Of a stretch of DNA of 64,000 bases, positions 46,823 through 55,815 are shown in pieces. A model generated the notes under the pieces. That model was not told the DNA's origin. It did not search any database and saw only the letters and a program-made list of their open reading frames with translations. Every line of letters begins with the position of its first letter. Within the stretch, counting starts at the first letter, position 1. The DNA comes from Photobacterium arenosum (GTDB lineage: Bacteria > Pseudomonadota > Gammaproteobacteria > Enterobacterales > Vibrionaceae). The position numbers and the translations under genes were made by a program. The stretch lies in NCBI RefSeq assembly GCF_014841115.1, contig NZ_JACYTP010000001.1:310001-374000 (forward strand), in the 5' to 3' direction.

Positions 46823-47749
46823 TTAGTCTGTCAGCATGTACCTGACAGGCACTGTCAGCCGATGCACGTTTTCAATTTTAATCGCCCCTTGAAAATAACT
46901 GTCTGCCACTACCGCACTTAACCAATTCGCGTTATCAGGTTTGTCACGGGGCGGCACGCCATGCCCCTGAGCATCCAATACTAGGGTTTCAGCAGGAGAT
47001 GCCAGTTGATAGTCACTGTCGAACCATTGCCACTGCAATCTCTGCCTCTGACAGGCATTTCGATCCGCAAAGAGATCCGGTGAAAACACGAAAACTCCGG
47101 CTGTACTCTTTTCTGCCTGCTGTAATTGAATCGCTGAAGCCCTTTCTGTTTCCTGCAGTGAAGTCAGAATCAACGGATAATGTTTCTCCCCAACACTCAG
47201 CTGATAGTATCCATCAGGCACGGATTGAAACCATTCTCTGCTTTCCAGTTCGCTGTAGCCCTCTACCGGCGTTGAGCTTGCCCCCGATAGCCATTGATTG
47301 CCCCGCGAATCCGTCAGGCTCACTTCCATTGCATGTCCGGCGCCATCAATCGAGAGTTTAAGCTGATACACCCTCTGGCTGAGATTTACTTTATCCTGTA
47401 TCGACAGCGAAATTCGGGGTTGGTCAACCCAATCTGACAGTGCTCCCGGATACTCAGTCAGCCTGCGTCCACAATCTGACTGATTAATCAGCTGCTGAAA
47501 AACAGGTTGCCATAAGTCCGGGGTAACCGGTTCTGTACTCTGCTGCAAAACGACCTGTAACTCTTGCCACGCCAGCAGCATATTGTGATCGGCCAGAGCC
47601 TGATAAACCCGCTGTAATGGCGTGGGCATAAACCAGCCACCGGCTGCGGTACTCCCGGCCTGCACCTGATCTGAGGCTAATGCAGGACGACATACACAAG
47701 CGGCAAGCAACAGGGAAAATACCATGGCTTTAGTGCTAATAAATCGCAT
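46823..47749 (-). CDS. vxrC: DUF2861-family exported protein, VxrC-like
   Basis: A 308-residue protein with a signal peptide (ending RPALASD) and a DUF2861-like mature part; function unknown. It starts two bases after the response-regulator stop with a strong AAGGAGT site. In Vibrio cholerae a DUF2861 protein, VxrC, occupies the same place behind VxrAB, which is the basis of the name. Confidence 0.75.
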   Translation of the reverse strand: MRFISTKAMVFSLLLAACVCRPALASDQVQAGSTAAGGWFMPTPLQRVYQALADHNMLLAWQELQVVLQQSTEPVTPDLWQPVFQQLINQSDCGRRLTEYPGALSDWVDQPRISLSIQDKVNLSQRVYQLKLSIDGAGHAMEVSLTDSRGNQWLSGASSTPVEGYSELESREWFQSVPDGYYQLSVGEKHYPLILTSLQETERASAIQLQQAEKSTAGVFVFSPDLFADRNACQRQRLQWQWFDSDYQLASPAETLVLDAQGHGVPPRDKPDNANWLSAVVADSYFQGAIKIENVHRLTVPVRYMLTD

Positions 47750-47751
47750 GA

Positions 47752-48396
47752 TTACTCCTTTCTTAGCCGGTAGCCAACGCTGCGGACAGTATCGATTGCC
47801 AAAGAGGGAAATTTCTGCCGCAGATGCAGAACATGATTGTCGACTGTCCGGGTAGAGGGAAATGCCTGATATCCCCACACCTTATTCAAAAGTTCATCCC
47901 GGTGATAAACCCGTCCCGGATTCTGAACCAGCAACGCAAGCAACTGAAATTCTTTAGGTTTCAGAGGAATATTTTGCTGATCCATCATGACAGTCTGATA
48001 AGACAGATTCACCACAAGGTTTCTATATTGGAACTCGACTTCCCCTAACGGGCGAAGTTGGGCCTGAATCCGGGCTAGCAGCTCCTGATGTGAAAACGGT
48101 TTGATGACATAATCTTTCGCGCCGGCACTTAACCCTTCAATACGGTGATCGACATCGGTTTTCGCCGTTAAAATGATCACCGGGAGCGCTTTCACTGACA
48201 GCCAGCCAGGCAGCCATTTCACACTGTCACCTTCAGGTAACTGGCGATCCAGCACAACCAGATCGGCCTGAATCCAATGTTTTTCCACATCCGATATTTT
48301 TTTGATCCAATCACAGCGATAACCGTTTTTGGCCAGATACATCGAAAGACCTTCACCCAGTAACACATCGTCCTCAACCAGCAAAACCCGGCTCAT
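47752..48396 (-). CDS. vxrB: OmpR-family response regulator, VxrB/WigR-like
   Basis: A 214-residue regulator with receiver domain (acidic pocket at residues 9-10, phospho-acceptor Asp50 in VVLDRQLPEG, Lys in YVIKPF) and winged-helix output domain (about 125-212). Its start overlaps the kinase stop. In V. cholerae this regulator (VxrB, also WigR) controls cell-wall synthesis and type VI secretion; orthology is inferred from gene order and architecture. Confidence 0.8.
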   Translation of the reverse strand: MSRVLLVEDDVLLGEGLSMYLAKNGYRCDWIKKISDVEKHWIQADLVVLDRQLPEGDSVKWLPGWLSVKALPVIILTAKTDVDHRIEGLSAGAKDYVIKPFSHQELLARIQAQLRPLGEVEFQYRNLVVNLSYQTVMMDQQNIPLKPKEFQLLALLVQNPGRVYHRDELLNKVWGYQAFPSTRTVDNHVLHLRQKFPSLAIDTVRSVGYRLRKE

Positions 48397-49829
48397 AGTG
48401 GCAACTCCAGAATGTACCTGGTTGGATGCCGTAAGTGAGTCATGCGCCCGCCAATCCGGCGCATGATACGGTTGACTATCATCAGCCCAATCCCCATACC
48501 GTCCCCTTTCTCAGTTAGTAACCACTTTTCCCAGCGTGCAGGCGATGTCCCTTGATCCCTCACCTCAATAACCAGGCTGTCAGAGATTTGAGCATCAAGG
48601 TATATCGGTTGCTTGCCATGTAAAACGGCATTACGCAGCAGATTATCCAAGCACACGCCCAGCCAGTAATAAGGCAGCGACACCCTACGATCTCCGTCGA
48701 TATGGCAGTGCAAGTCATACTGGCTGGCTATGCTCTCCAGCCACTCTGAAAACTGAGCGTCTTGCTTATCTAGCCCTTCTTCCCGGCGTCCACTGAGAAA
48801 CCCTTTGCTGGTTTCTGTCAGCCGGTAGAGGCGCTGGTAGTCGCCCAGCAGCCGGTAAAACGCATGCTGACTTTGCTCGTTCAAGTGATCATATTCATCT
48901 CTGAACTGCTCCACCGTAAAACCAAGGCTGGTAATGGGTGTTCGCAATTCGTGCGTCAGCAATTGCAGGATAAACTGCCGCTCTTTCATTTCCCGTCGTC
49001 GCTCCAGCCCCAGCCTGAAAATCAGCCCAAGAATAATGACAAGTAAAATAAGCATGCCGCCCTGCCACCAAAGCGCATTGGTACGACGAAGCTCAATACA
49101 TAAGTTACTGTACTGAAAACGACAACTCTCGCTGACCTGGTCACTAGACCGGGTGATCCTGATACCCGCCTTGTCTGCTATCGGTTGCCATTGCTCCGGG
49201 CTTAACACATCAATGCCAGTCAGCGTGTTGCGCCACAAGCGGCCACTTTTCGTCAGAAAATACCGCGAGCCGCCCAGAATAGCCGACTGACCCGTATCAG
49301 AAAGCGAGGCAAATATACCGTGTAACGGATGCAGCGGATGGGCAAGAGTCAGACTGTTGGCATGCTGTTGAAGAAATGCATTCGCGTCACTTCCATCATG
49401 ATGATCTCTCAGGTAGTTCACATACCTGTCTGCATAGCTGCCACCGGCAGGGTGCCTCTCGGACAGGTGCTGACTCCATTGCGATGGAAGTTTACCTTCG
49501 CGGCACAAGATCAGTTCAAATTGCACCGCTCTGCGCCAATCCGCACTGTCACTCAACACATTGTCGTCTTCAGAGCAGTGGGTATGAATGTGGTAAAGTG
49601 TTTCTATCTGCGCCCAGCTGAACCGCTTTAAATCTGGGTACTGACTGACAGGTAACAGCAATTCCTGCGGATACTGATTCAACGACTGCTGACTGATTTG
49701 ATCTTCACCCTGCACTGTTGCAATACGATCAGAAAATGCCTGCCATTGTTGATGGGCCAGATGTGTTTCCGGCTGCCCGCATACAGGCAAGGCCACTAAT
49801 AACAGCGGAAGCAATGCATTCCTGACCAT
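48393..49829 (-). CDS. vxrA: sensor histidine kinase, VxrA/WigK-like
   Basis: A 478-residue kinase: signal sequence, a large periplasmic sensor (about 20-250), one transmembrane helix (about 254-275), then the phospho-acceptor His293 in LTHELRTPITS and an ATPase domain with LLRNAVLHG and GDGMGIGLMI. The sensor layout and the gene order kinase-regulator-DUF2861 match the Vxr/Wig cell-wall stress system of vibrios. Two cysteine pairs in the sensor (85/109 and 236/244) may form disulfides. Confidence 0.82.
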   Translation of the reverse strand: MVRNALLPLLLVALPVCGQPETHLAHQQWQAFSDRIATVQGEDQISQQSLNQYPQELLLPVSQYPDLKRFSWAQIETLYHIHTHCSEDDNVLSDSADWRRAVQFELILCREGKLPSQWSQHLSERHPAGGSYADRYVNYLRDHHDGSDANAFLQQHANSLTLAHPLHPLHGIFASLSDTGQSAILGGSRYFLTKSGRLWRNTLTGIDVLSPEQWQPIADKAGIRITRSSDQVSESCRFQYSNLCIELRRTNALWWQGGMLILLVIILGLIFRLGLERRREMKERQFILQLLTHELRTPITSLGFTVEQFRDEYDHLNEQSQHAFYRLLGDYQRLYRLTETSKGFLSGRREEGLDKQDAQFSEWLESIASQYDLHCHIDGDRRVSLPYYWLGVCLDNLLRNAVLHGKQPIYLDAQISDSLVIEVRDQGTSPARWEKWLLTEKGDGMGIGLMIVNRIMRRIGGRMTHLRHPTRYILELPL

Positions 49830-49933
49830 TTAACTCTCTCAGAAAAAATAATGCGCGATCATACACAATGCTTGTCGTGACATTGTCTCCGCAATGTCAC
49901 TGTTTGGCATTTTATAAGCGCCGTTCCATGTGG

Positions 49934-51352
49934 TTATTCGTCAGTGATTGCCCTGTTAACCACTGCAATCAATGTGTCCAGCGCGCATTTGGCTGCGTTA
50001 TCCGGCTCTCCCGGTTCGGGCAGCGCGTAGCCGATATTAATTCGCAGGCTGTCCCGGTACAGATCCCGCAGAGTGAAACACTCACCCAGCCTGATATCCA
50101 GCTTAGCCCCAATCAGCAAAGACTTAATTTTTGCCTCATCCATGCCTGGTATCTGTAACCAAAGTACTAACCCGCCAGCAGGATCACTGATACGAACTGT
50201 TTCCGGCAGATGCTGCTGCAAATATTCTCGGTAGCGCCGCTTATGGAGCAACAAATCAAACCTTTGTGTTTTCAAATGACGCGCATACTGGCCACTATCG
50301 ATAAAATCAGCGACGGCCAACTGTATCGGCAGCGATACACCAAAGCAGCCAGCCGCATGTTTGCTCAGATACTGATTCAGATAACGTCCCGGCAAACACC
50401 AGCCAAGGCGATAGCTGGCGGCCAATGTTTTGGATACGGAACCGCACCAGAGTATATATCCGCTTTTGTCGTAATATTTTGCTGGTAATGGCACTGTATT
50501 GCCGTGGGGTAATTCCATGTACACATCATCTTCAATCACAGGAATTTCATAACGGGATGCCATCTTTGCCAGTCGCTGCTTTTGTGACGGTGACATCGTA
50601 ATACCCTGCGGATTCATATGAGTCGTACAAAAGAGACCGGCTTGAACCGTCCCCTGCTGCATATGATGATCTAACTGGTCCAGATCTATGCCGCTGTCCA
50701 CAGACGGAATCTCCACGATATTGCGCGACATTTCCCGCAATAAGGTTAACAGTCCGTTGAAACATGGCGAGCTGACAGCAATGGCATCGTCAGGTTGAGT
50801 ACAGACTTCAATGGCCGTGCGTATGGCATCCATGCAGCCGTTTGTGATGGCCAATTGCTCAGCGGTGAAATGAAAACTGTAATTCGCAAAATGTGCAGAC
50901 AAGACACTGCGCAACATAGCCTCACCCTGTCGGGTGGGATAAAAGTTCAACCTTTCACCAAGGCGCCGGTTTGTACGCCGGAAGCTCTGTTCCATCTGAC
51001 TGGTCAGTTTATGAGTGACTTCAAAGCGGGAATAACCCAGCGGCCCGGCGAACTGACTGTCAGGCGCATTTCCCTTGTCCAGCGAATAGTCAGATGCCAA
51101 TGCCAGCTGACTTTCAAACTGCGCCAGATCCGGTAAGCGCAGGGTTGATCGCTGTGCTACGTAATAACCGGATTGCGGTTTAGCGACAATCCAGCCCTGA
51201 GATTCCAGATGCTGATAACAATTCAAGGTAGTGGTCATGCTTACCTGATGTAATTGTGCAAACTGGCGCAATGAGGGCATGCGGACTTGAGCAGCCAGCA
51301 GACCTGATTGAATATCGGCAATATACTGCTCAGCTAATTGTTTATACCTCAT
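49934..51352 (-). CDS. MocR-type regulator
   Basis: A 472-residue GntR-HTH/aminotransferase fusion. Winged helix about 1-68; aminotransferase domain with PLP lysine at residue 308 (CGSVSKTLAASYRLGW). It is divergent from an EamA exporter across 119 bases and probably controls it, in line with other MocR/EamA pairs. Confidence 0.9.
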   Translation of the reverse strand: MRYKQLAEQYIADIQSGLLAAQVRMPSLRQFAQLHQVSMTTTLNCYQHLESQGWIVAKPQSGYYVAQRSTLRLPDLAQFESQLALASDYSLDKGNAPDSQFAGPLGYSRFEVTHKLTSQMEQSFRRTNRRLGERLNFYPTRQGEAMLRSVLSAHFANYSFHFTAEQLAITNGCMDAIRTAIEVCTQPDDAIAVSSPCFNGLLTLLREMSRNIVEIPSVDSGIDLDQLDHHMQQGTVQAGLFCTTHMNPQGITMSPSQKQRLAKMASRYEIPVIEDDVYMELPHGNTVPLPAKYYDKSGYILWCGSVSKTLAASYRLGWCLPGRYLNQYLSKHAAGCFGVSLPIQLAVADFIDSGQYARHLKTQRFDLLLHKRRYREYLQQHLPETVRISDPAGGLVLWLQIPGMDEAKIKSLLIGAKLDIRLGECFTLRDLYRDSLRINIGYALPEPGEPDNAAKCALDTLIAVVNRAITDE

Positions 51353-51394
51353 GGCGTACCCTTTTCAGCTTGAAACACAAACTGTGCTCTTTTT

Positions 51395-51459
51395 ATTGTT
51401 AAAAATTGTATCTGCACCTTTCTGCGACGGTAATCCACAATGTTGGTTAAATCAACAAT
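51395..51459. promoter_or_regulatory. candidate MocR operator region
   Basis: ATTGTT occurs at 51396-51401 and, inverted, as AACAAT at 51454-51459; the second belongs to an imperfect palindrome TGTTG-N7-CAACA (51441-51457). The region lies between the divergent MocR and EamA genes. Function inferred. Confidence 0.4.
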
Positions 51460-51471
51460 GGAGTACAACGC

Positions 51472-52389
51472 ATGACATTTAAAGATGCCTGCCTGGGCTT
51501 ATTCGTGATGTTCATTTGGGGCATCAATTTCTCTGTGATCAAACTGGGCGTCAGTCAGGCTGATCCTCTGCTGATGACTGCAATTCGATTCACACTTGCG
51601 ACAATGCCACTGATCTTCTTTGTTCGTAAACCGGATGTTGCCTGGCGCTACCTGGTGAGTTACGGCGTGCTGTTTGGAGTGGGTGTATGGGGCATGGCAT
51701 CCTGGTCAATCACCGCCGGACTGTCTGCGGGAATGACATCAGTGTTACTGCAGACCAATGTCATTTTTGGTCTGTTCATTGGTTATCTGGTTTTTCGCGA
51801 CAGATTCACAATACACAAAGTCATTGGCGCCCTGTTTGCGTTTACCGGGTTGGCTTTATCCCTGATGGCCACTGACGGCACCATCACAATAAAAGGTGTG
51901 GCTTTAGTGATGATATCTGCATTGTCCTGGAGCCTGGTCAGCACCCTGGTGAAGAAATCAGGCACCCGACAACCCTTTGCCTTCAGTATCTGGGGCATGG
52001 CATTTGCGCCTCTGCCATTGCTGCTCTTTGCACTCTCGCTAAATGGTACAGATATCATCACCACCACGATTAACAGCTGGAATGGCTACACCACTTTCTC
52101 AGTCCTATTTCAGGCCTATCCGACCACGGTATTTGGCTACTGGGTATGGAATCGTATGCTGGTGAAGTATCCGCTCAGTACGGTCGCACCGGTCAATCTG
52201 ATGGTGTCAGTATTCGGCTTGCTCGGCGGCTATCTCTTTTACGGTGAGCATGTCGGTGCTTTACAGGTCATATCTGCAGCAATGATTCTGGCGGGTGTGC
52301 TCATTATTCTGCTCAAACCCGGCAACACTTTTTTGGCTGCCAGACTGGCTCAATGGCGTGTAAGGAAAGTCTCTGATCAGAAAGTCTGA
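51472..52389 (+). CDS. EamA/DMT-family transporter
   Basis: A 305-residue membrane protein with ten hydrophobic helices in two EamA repeats, starting with FVMFIWGINFSVIKLG. Members export amino acids, metabolites or toxic compounds. Likely under the divergent MocR regulator. Confidence 0.92.
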   Translation: MTFKDACLGLFVMFIWGINFSVIKLGVSQADPLLMTAIRFTLATMPLIFFVRKPDVAWRYLVSYGVLFGVGVWGMASWSITAGLSAGMTSVLLQTNVIFGLFIGYLVFRDRFTIHKVIGALFAFTGLALSLMATDGTITIKGVALVMISALSWSLVSTLVKKSGTRQPFAFSIWGMAFAPLPLLLFALSLNGTDIITTTINSWNGYTTFSVLFQAYPTTVFGYWVWNRMLVKYPLSTVAPVNLMVSVFGLLGGYLFYGEHVGALQVISAAMILAGVLIILLKPGNTFLAARLAQWRVRKVSDQKV

Positions 52390-52395
52390 TTGTCT

Positions 52396-52421
52396 AAGCC
52401 ACCTGGTGACAGGTGGCTTTT
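52396..52421 (+). terminator. terminator after the EamA gene
   Basis: AAGCCACCTG (52396-52405) pairs with CAGGTGGCTT (52410-52419), followed by TT. Confidence 0.8.
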
Positions 52422-52490
52422 CATGTCAGAACCCAATTATTGCATCAGGAGAGCCTCACCGACTGGGCCATCAGATGTCTGTAGCCATGC

Positions 52491-53168
52491 TCAGCGAATG
52501 CCCAGATCTCGGTTTGCCAGTGATCGCGCCAGGTTTTCAGCCTCTGCATACGCCGCTTTCAGCGACGCCTGATGGCGGCTATCACCAAATTCCTGGTAGC
52601 CGGCACTTATTTCATAGGTCTGTTCCACCCCCAAATAGTGACTCATAACACGAATATGCGGACCAAGGTGATTCATCGCTTCGCGGACTCCTCCGGCTTC
52701 GAAACCAAATTCACCAGTAGAGGTAATGAGCACCAGTGTTTTCCCGGTTAACATCGGCGACAAAGGAAAATCACCCCGTTCCAGATCAAATGAAAAAGTT
52801 TTATTGATGCGTATTACCTGGTCAAACCAAGCTTTCAGCGCAGCAGGCAGACCATAGTTGTACATTGGTGTCGAGATGACTATCGTATCCGCCGCCATGA
52901 CTTCCTCAATGAATTCATCAGACAGTGCCAGCACTTTCCTTTGGGCAGCGGTCCGATTCACCTCCTGAGTAAAAGCCGCTGCAATCCAGTCCTGACTAAT
53001 GAACTCTGGCGGGTTAATACCAATATCCCTATGTATCACAGCGGTTTTCGGAGCAATAGTCAGCCATACATCCATAAAAGAAGCCGCTATTTGTTTAGAA
53101 ATTGAATTATGGCCTGAAACGAGATTATCAGTCCTGCGTACACTGGCATCTAAATGTAAAATTGTCAT
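52491..53168 (-). CDS. FMN-dependent NAD(P)H oxidoreductase, azoreductase-like
   Basis: A 225-residue flavodoxin-like reductase of the AzoR type: N-terminal ILHLDASVR phosphate loop, the STPMYNYGLPAALKAWFDQV segment and ITSTGEFG. It would reduce quinones, azo or nitro compounds with FMN. Start placed at the Met at 53168, where family homology begins. Divergent from the LysR gene next to it. Confidence 0.9.
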   Translation of the reverse strand: MTILHLDASVRRTDNLVSGHNSISKQIAASFMDVWLTIAPKTAVIHRDIGINPPEFISQDWIAAAFTQEVNRTAAQRKVLALSDEFIEEVMAADTIVISTPMYNYGLPAALKAWFDQVIRINKTFSFDLERGDFPLSPMLTGKTLVLITSTGEFGFEAGGVREAMNHLGPHIRVMSHYLGVEQTYEISAGYQEFGDSRHQASLKAAYAEAENLARSLANRDLGIR

Positions 53169-53290
53169 CCGCTTATCCTTCTGTTCCAAAGTAAGTTGTG
53201 GTCAGAGAATATTGTCTGCCTGAGTGACAGTAATGACAAAAGGGATATACTTCCACATAGATGAAAAAAACTCACCTTTAGGTATATTAA

Positions 53291-54169
53291 ATGTTCGCCC
53301 GTCTCCCCTCACTCAACAGCTTTCGCGCGTTTGAAGCCGCCGCCCGTCTGAAAAGCTTTAAAGACGCCGCTGCTGAGCTTTATGTTACGCCAACCGCTAT
53401 TTCTCATCAGATTCGTCAACTGGAAGCGCAGATGGGTACCCAGCTATTTGAACGAAAAACCCGATCTGTTGTGTTAACCCTGGAAGGAGAAGAATTACTG
53501 CTTTGCACACACCAGGCGCTTAAACAGCTGCAATCAGGGGTGAATAACATACGTCGTCAGGCCAGCACGATTACCGTGAGCACGACTTCTGCCTTCGCCA
53601 GTTTGTGGCTGGTACCAAGGCTGGAACGGTTCCGACAACAGCATCCTGAACTGGATGTCGTTCTGAAAACCGGTGAGAGTAAAGAAGATGTCGAACACGA
53701 CAGACGATTTGATGTGGCTATCCGTTATGGCCATTGCCCGGCTTCGGACCCACAATCTATCCTGCTGACAAAAGAAACATTATGTTGCGTAGCCTCACCT
53801 TCGTATTGTGAGCAGGTAAAAACAGCAGCAAACGCCACTGTTTTTACCACCCGATGGCAAAATACCGATTTACCTGCCATTGAACCTTCACTTGAAAGTT
53901 TAACTCCGGCCGCTGCTGCGTCTGTGAGTATCCGGTACTTTGATCAGGAAAATCATGCGGTACAGGCTGCATTAGCAAGCCAGGGCGTGGCTTTTATCAG
54001 TACGTTACTGGTACAGCAACCCCTGAGTGAAGCATGGCTGATACCGCACCCTGCCTTTGCGTCATTGCAAAAAACAGGGCTTGAATATTACGCAGTCATC
54101 CCTAGCCGACACAAACAAACTGCCGCGGTTCAGCAGTTTGTTTCCTGGCTTCAGCAGACACTCACCTAG
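53291..54169 (+). CDS. LysR-family regulator
   Basis: A 292-residue LysR protein of the GcvA-like subgroup: helix-turn-helix SFKDAAAELYVTPTAISHQIRQLE, then an effector domain. Divergent from the azoreductase gene across 122 bases, so it probably regulates it and itself. Its stop is 12 bases from the end of the convergent amidotransferase gene. Confidence 0.92.
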   Translation: MFARLPSLNSFRAFEAAARLKSFKDAAAELYVTPTAISHQIRQLEAQMGTQLFERKTRSVVLTLEGEELLLCTHQALKQLQSGVNNIRRQASTITVSTTSAFASLWLVPRLERFRQQHPELDVVLKTGESKEDVEHDRRFDVAIRYGHCPASDPQSILLTKETLCCVASPSYCEQVKTAANATVFTTRWQNTDLPAIEPSLESLTPAAAASVSIRYFDQENHAVQAALASQGVAFISTLLVQQPLSEAWLIPHPAFASLQKTGLEYYAVIPSRHKQTAAVQQFVSWLQQTLT

Positions 54170-54181
54170 ATGCTGTCACCC

Positions 54182-54901
54182 TCACTCACGGCGTGACTCA
54201 GCCACCAGTGCATCCAAAAAGCTGAACAGGGCGCGGTTCATTTCACCGTAATCGGCTTTGCGCAGCTGATCAGCCGTCTGAATGAAGGGCTTATTTTCGT
54301 AATTGTTGAGATCGTCGCCAGAGTATCTGATGAGACCTTCCACCGAGTCGCGGGTAAATTCGGGGTGGCACTGAAAGCCATAGGCTAACGAGGTATAACG
54401 CACAATCTGGCGCGGACAGCCCAGACTGGTTGCCAGCACCTGGCATTCAGGTGTCAGCCCCGGCATGTCATTATGCCAGTGACCAACAACCAGCTCTGGC
54501 GGAAACCCTTCAAACTTGCGGTCCAGCCTTGCGTGTTTGTTAAGCACGATGGGAAAGCAGCCCACTTCCGGCTCCAGACTCCGGCAATGCGGCGCACCTA
54601 ACGCTTCCCCGAGAAGTTGTGCCCCCAGGCAGAACCCGACAACCGGTGTTTTGCTTGAGACAGCTTTTTTGATCAGCGTAATTTCCGCTGCAGCATCAAA
54701 ATGCGGGCACTCTTCTCTGGTGGTTGCCGGACTTTGCGGGCCACCCAATACAATCAGCAGATCCATATCATTACCACGTTCTGGTAACACCTCGCCCAGA
54801 TAAACACGCGAATATGACGTCGAATAATTACGCTGATCAATCCACTGTAATAAAGCGCCTGGTCCTTCAAACGCTTCATGCATAACAAAATGTACTTTCA
54901 T
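54182..54901 (-). CDS. class I glutamine amidotransferase-like protein
   Basis: A 239-residue amidotransferase domain: Cys91 in VGFCLGAQLLG, His179 and Glu181 in QCHPEF form the triad. Relatives of this stand-alone type include gamma-glutamyl hydrolases and GMP-synthase-like proteins, and no partner synthase is encoded nearby. Start at 54901 has AAAGGAAAA upstream. Divergent from an AraC regulator. Confidence 0.87.
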   Translation of the reverse strand: MKVHFVMHEAFEGPGALLQWIDQRNYSTSYSRVYLGEVLPERGNDMDLLIVLGGPQSPATTREECPHFDAAAEITLIKKAVSSKTPVVGFCLGAQLLGEALGAPHCRSLEPEVGCFPIVLNKHARLDRKFEGFPPELVVGHWHNDMPGLTPECQVLATSLGCPRQIVRYTSLAYGFQCHPEFTRDSVEGLIRYSGDDLNNYENKPFIQTADQLRKADYGEMNRALFSFLDALVAESRRE

Positions 54902-54984
54902 TGCTTTTCCTTTGCGTTTTGTATTTGAGTTTCGATAACACAACCCATACTATGCGCGAAACAATCCGGTCAGGTAGCGACAAT

Positions 54985-55800
54985 ATGACAAAAAATATCG
55001 ATAAAAAGACATATGCAACACCTGACGGTAATACACTGATCGCGACCTATTCATGCCAACCTCTTCTGATCAATACCCTGAACATGGCTAAAGGCTTTCA
55101 CGACAAACCGCATCAGCACGCGTGGCATCAGATTATTTTTCCATCCAGGGGATTATTGAAATGCAGCACTGACACGCATCAGTTCTGTATTCCACACCAC
55201 AGGGCATTGTTTATCCCGGCACACACATGGCACGAGTCCAGGGCGCAACAGGACACCACATTTATCGCCGTGTACCTGAACCCAGCGTCCTTAACCCACT
55301 TACCGGCGTCCAGCCAGCCGATTGAAGTGACGCCGTTTTTCCGCGAACTGATCCTGAAACTCAGGCAATCCGTTGTGCGCGATCAAGAACAGCCACCTGG
55401 TATTTTACGCCTGCTGGCGGTACTGGAAGACGAGTTAAGCACAGACAAAGACAGTTCACTGGAGCTGCCCATGCCGCAAGACCGCCGGCTTATACCTATA
55501 GCCGATGAGTTACTGAGTCATCCCGGCAGCACAAAAACCCTGGCACAATGGGCTCGTCAGACCGGAGCAACCGAACGGACATTGTCCCGGGTGTTTCAGA
55601 AAGAAATACAACTGACGTTTCCGCAATGGCGGCAGCGCCTGCGGCTCATGACGGCAATGACGCTGCTTGAGCAAGGTTTACCTGTGCAGGATGTGGCCCA
55701 TGAGATTGGCTACCAGTCTGTTTCCGCTTTCATTGAAGCATTCCGGCTGGCCTTCAAACTGACCCCGCAGCAGTTCAAACATCAGCGCACTATTGAGTAA
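54985..55800 (+). CDS. AraC-family regulator with cupin domain
   Basis: A 271-residue regulator: N-terminal cupin (about 20-110, with HQHAWHQIIFP and LFIPAHTWHES) and C-terminal AraC DNA-binding domain ending FRLAFKLTPQQFKHQ. I chose the Met at 54985; in-frame Met codons at 54952 and 54901 exist, the latter overlapping the divergent amidotransferase start. Likely targets are that gene or the MATE pump behind it. Confidence 0.88.
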   Translation: MTKNIDKKTYATPDGNTLIATYSCQPLLINTLNMAKGFHDKPHQHAWHQIIFPSRGLLKCSTDTHQFCIPHHRALFIPAHTWHESRAQQDTTFIAVYLNPASLTHLPASSQPIEVTPFFRELILKLRQSVVRDQEQPPGILRLLAVLEDELSTDKDSSLELPMPQDRRLIPIADELLSHPGSTKTLAQWARQTGATERTLSRVFQKEIQLTFPQWRQRLRLMTAMTLLEQGLPVQDVAHEIGYQSVSAFIEAFRLAFKLTPQQFKHQRTIE

Positions 55801-55815
55801 CAGCACGTCGCTGAG

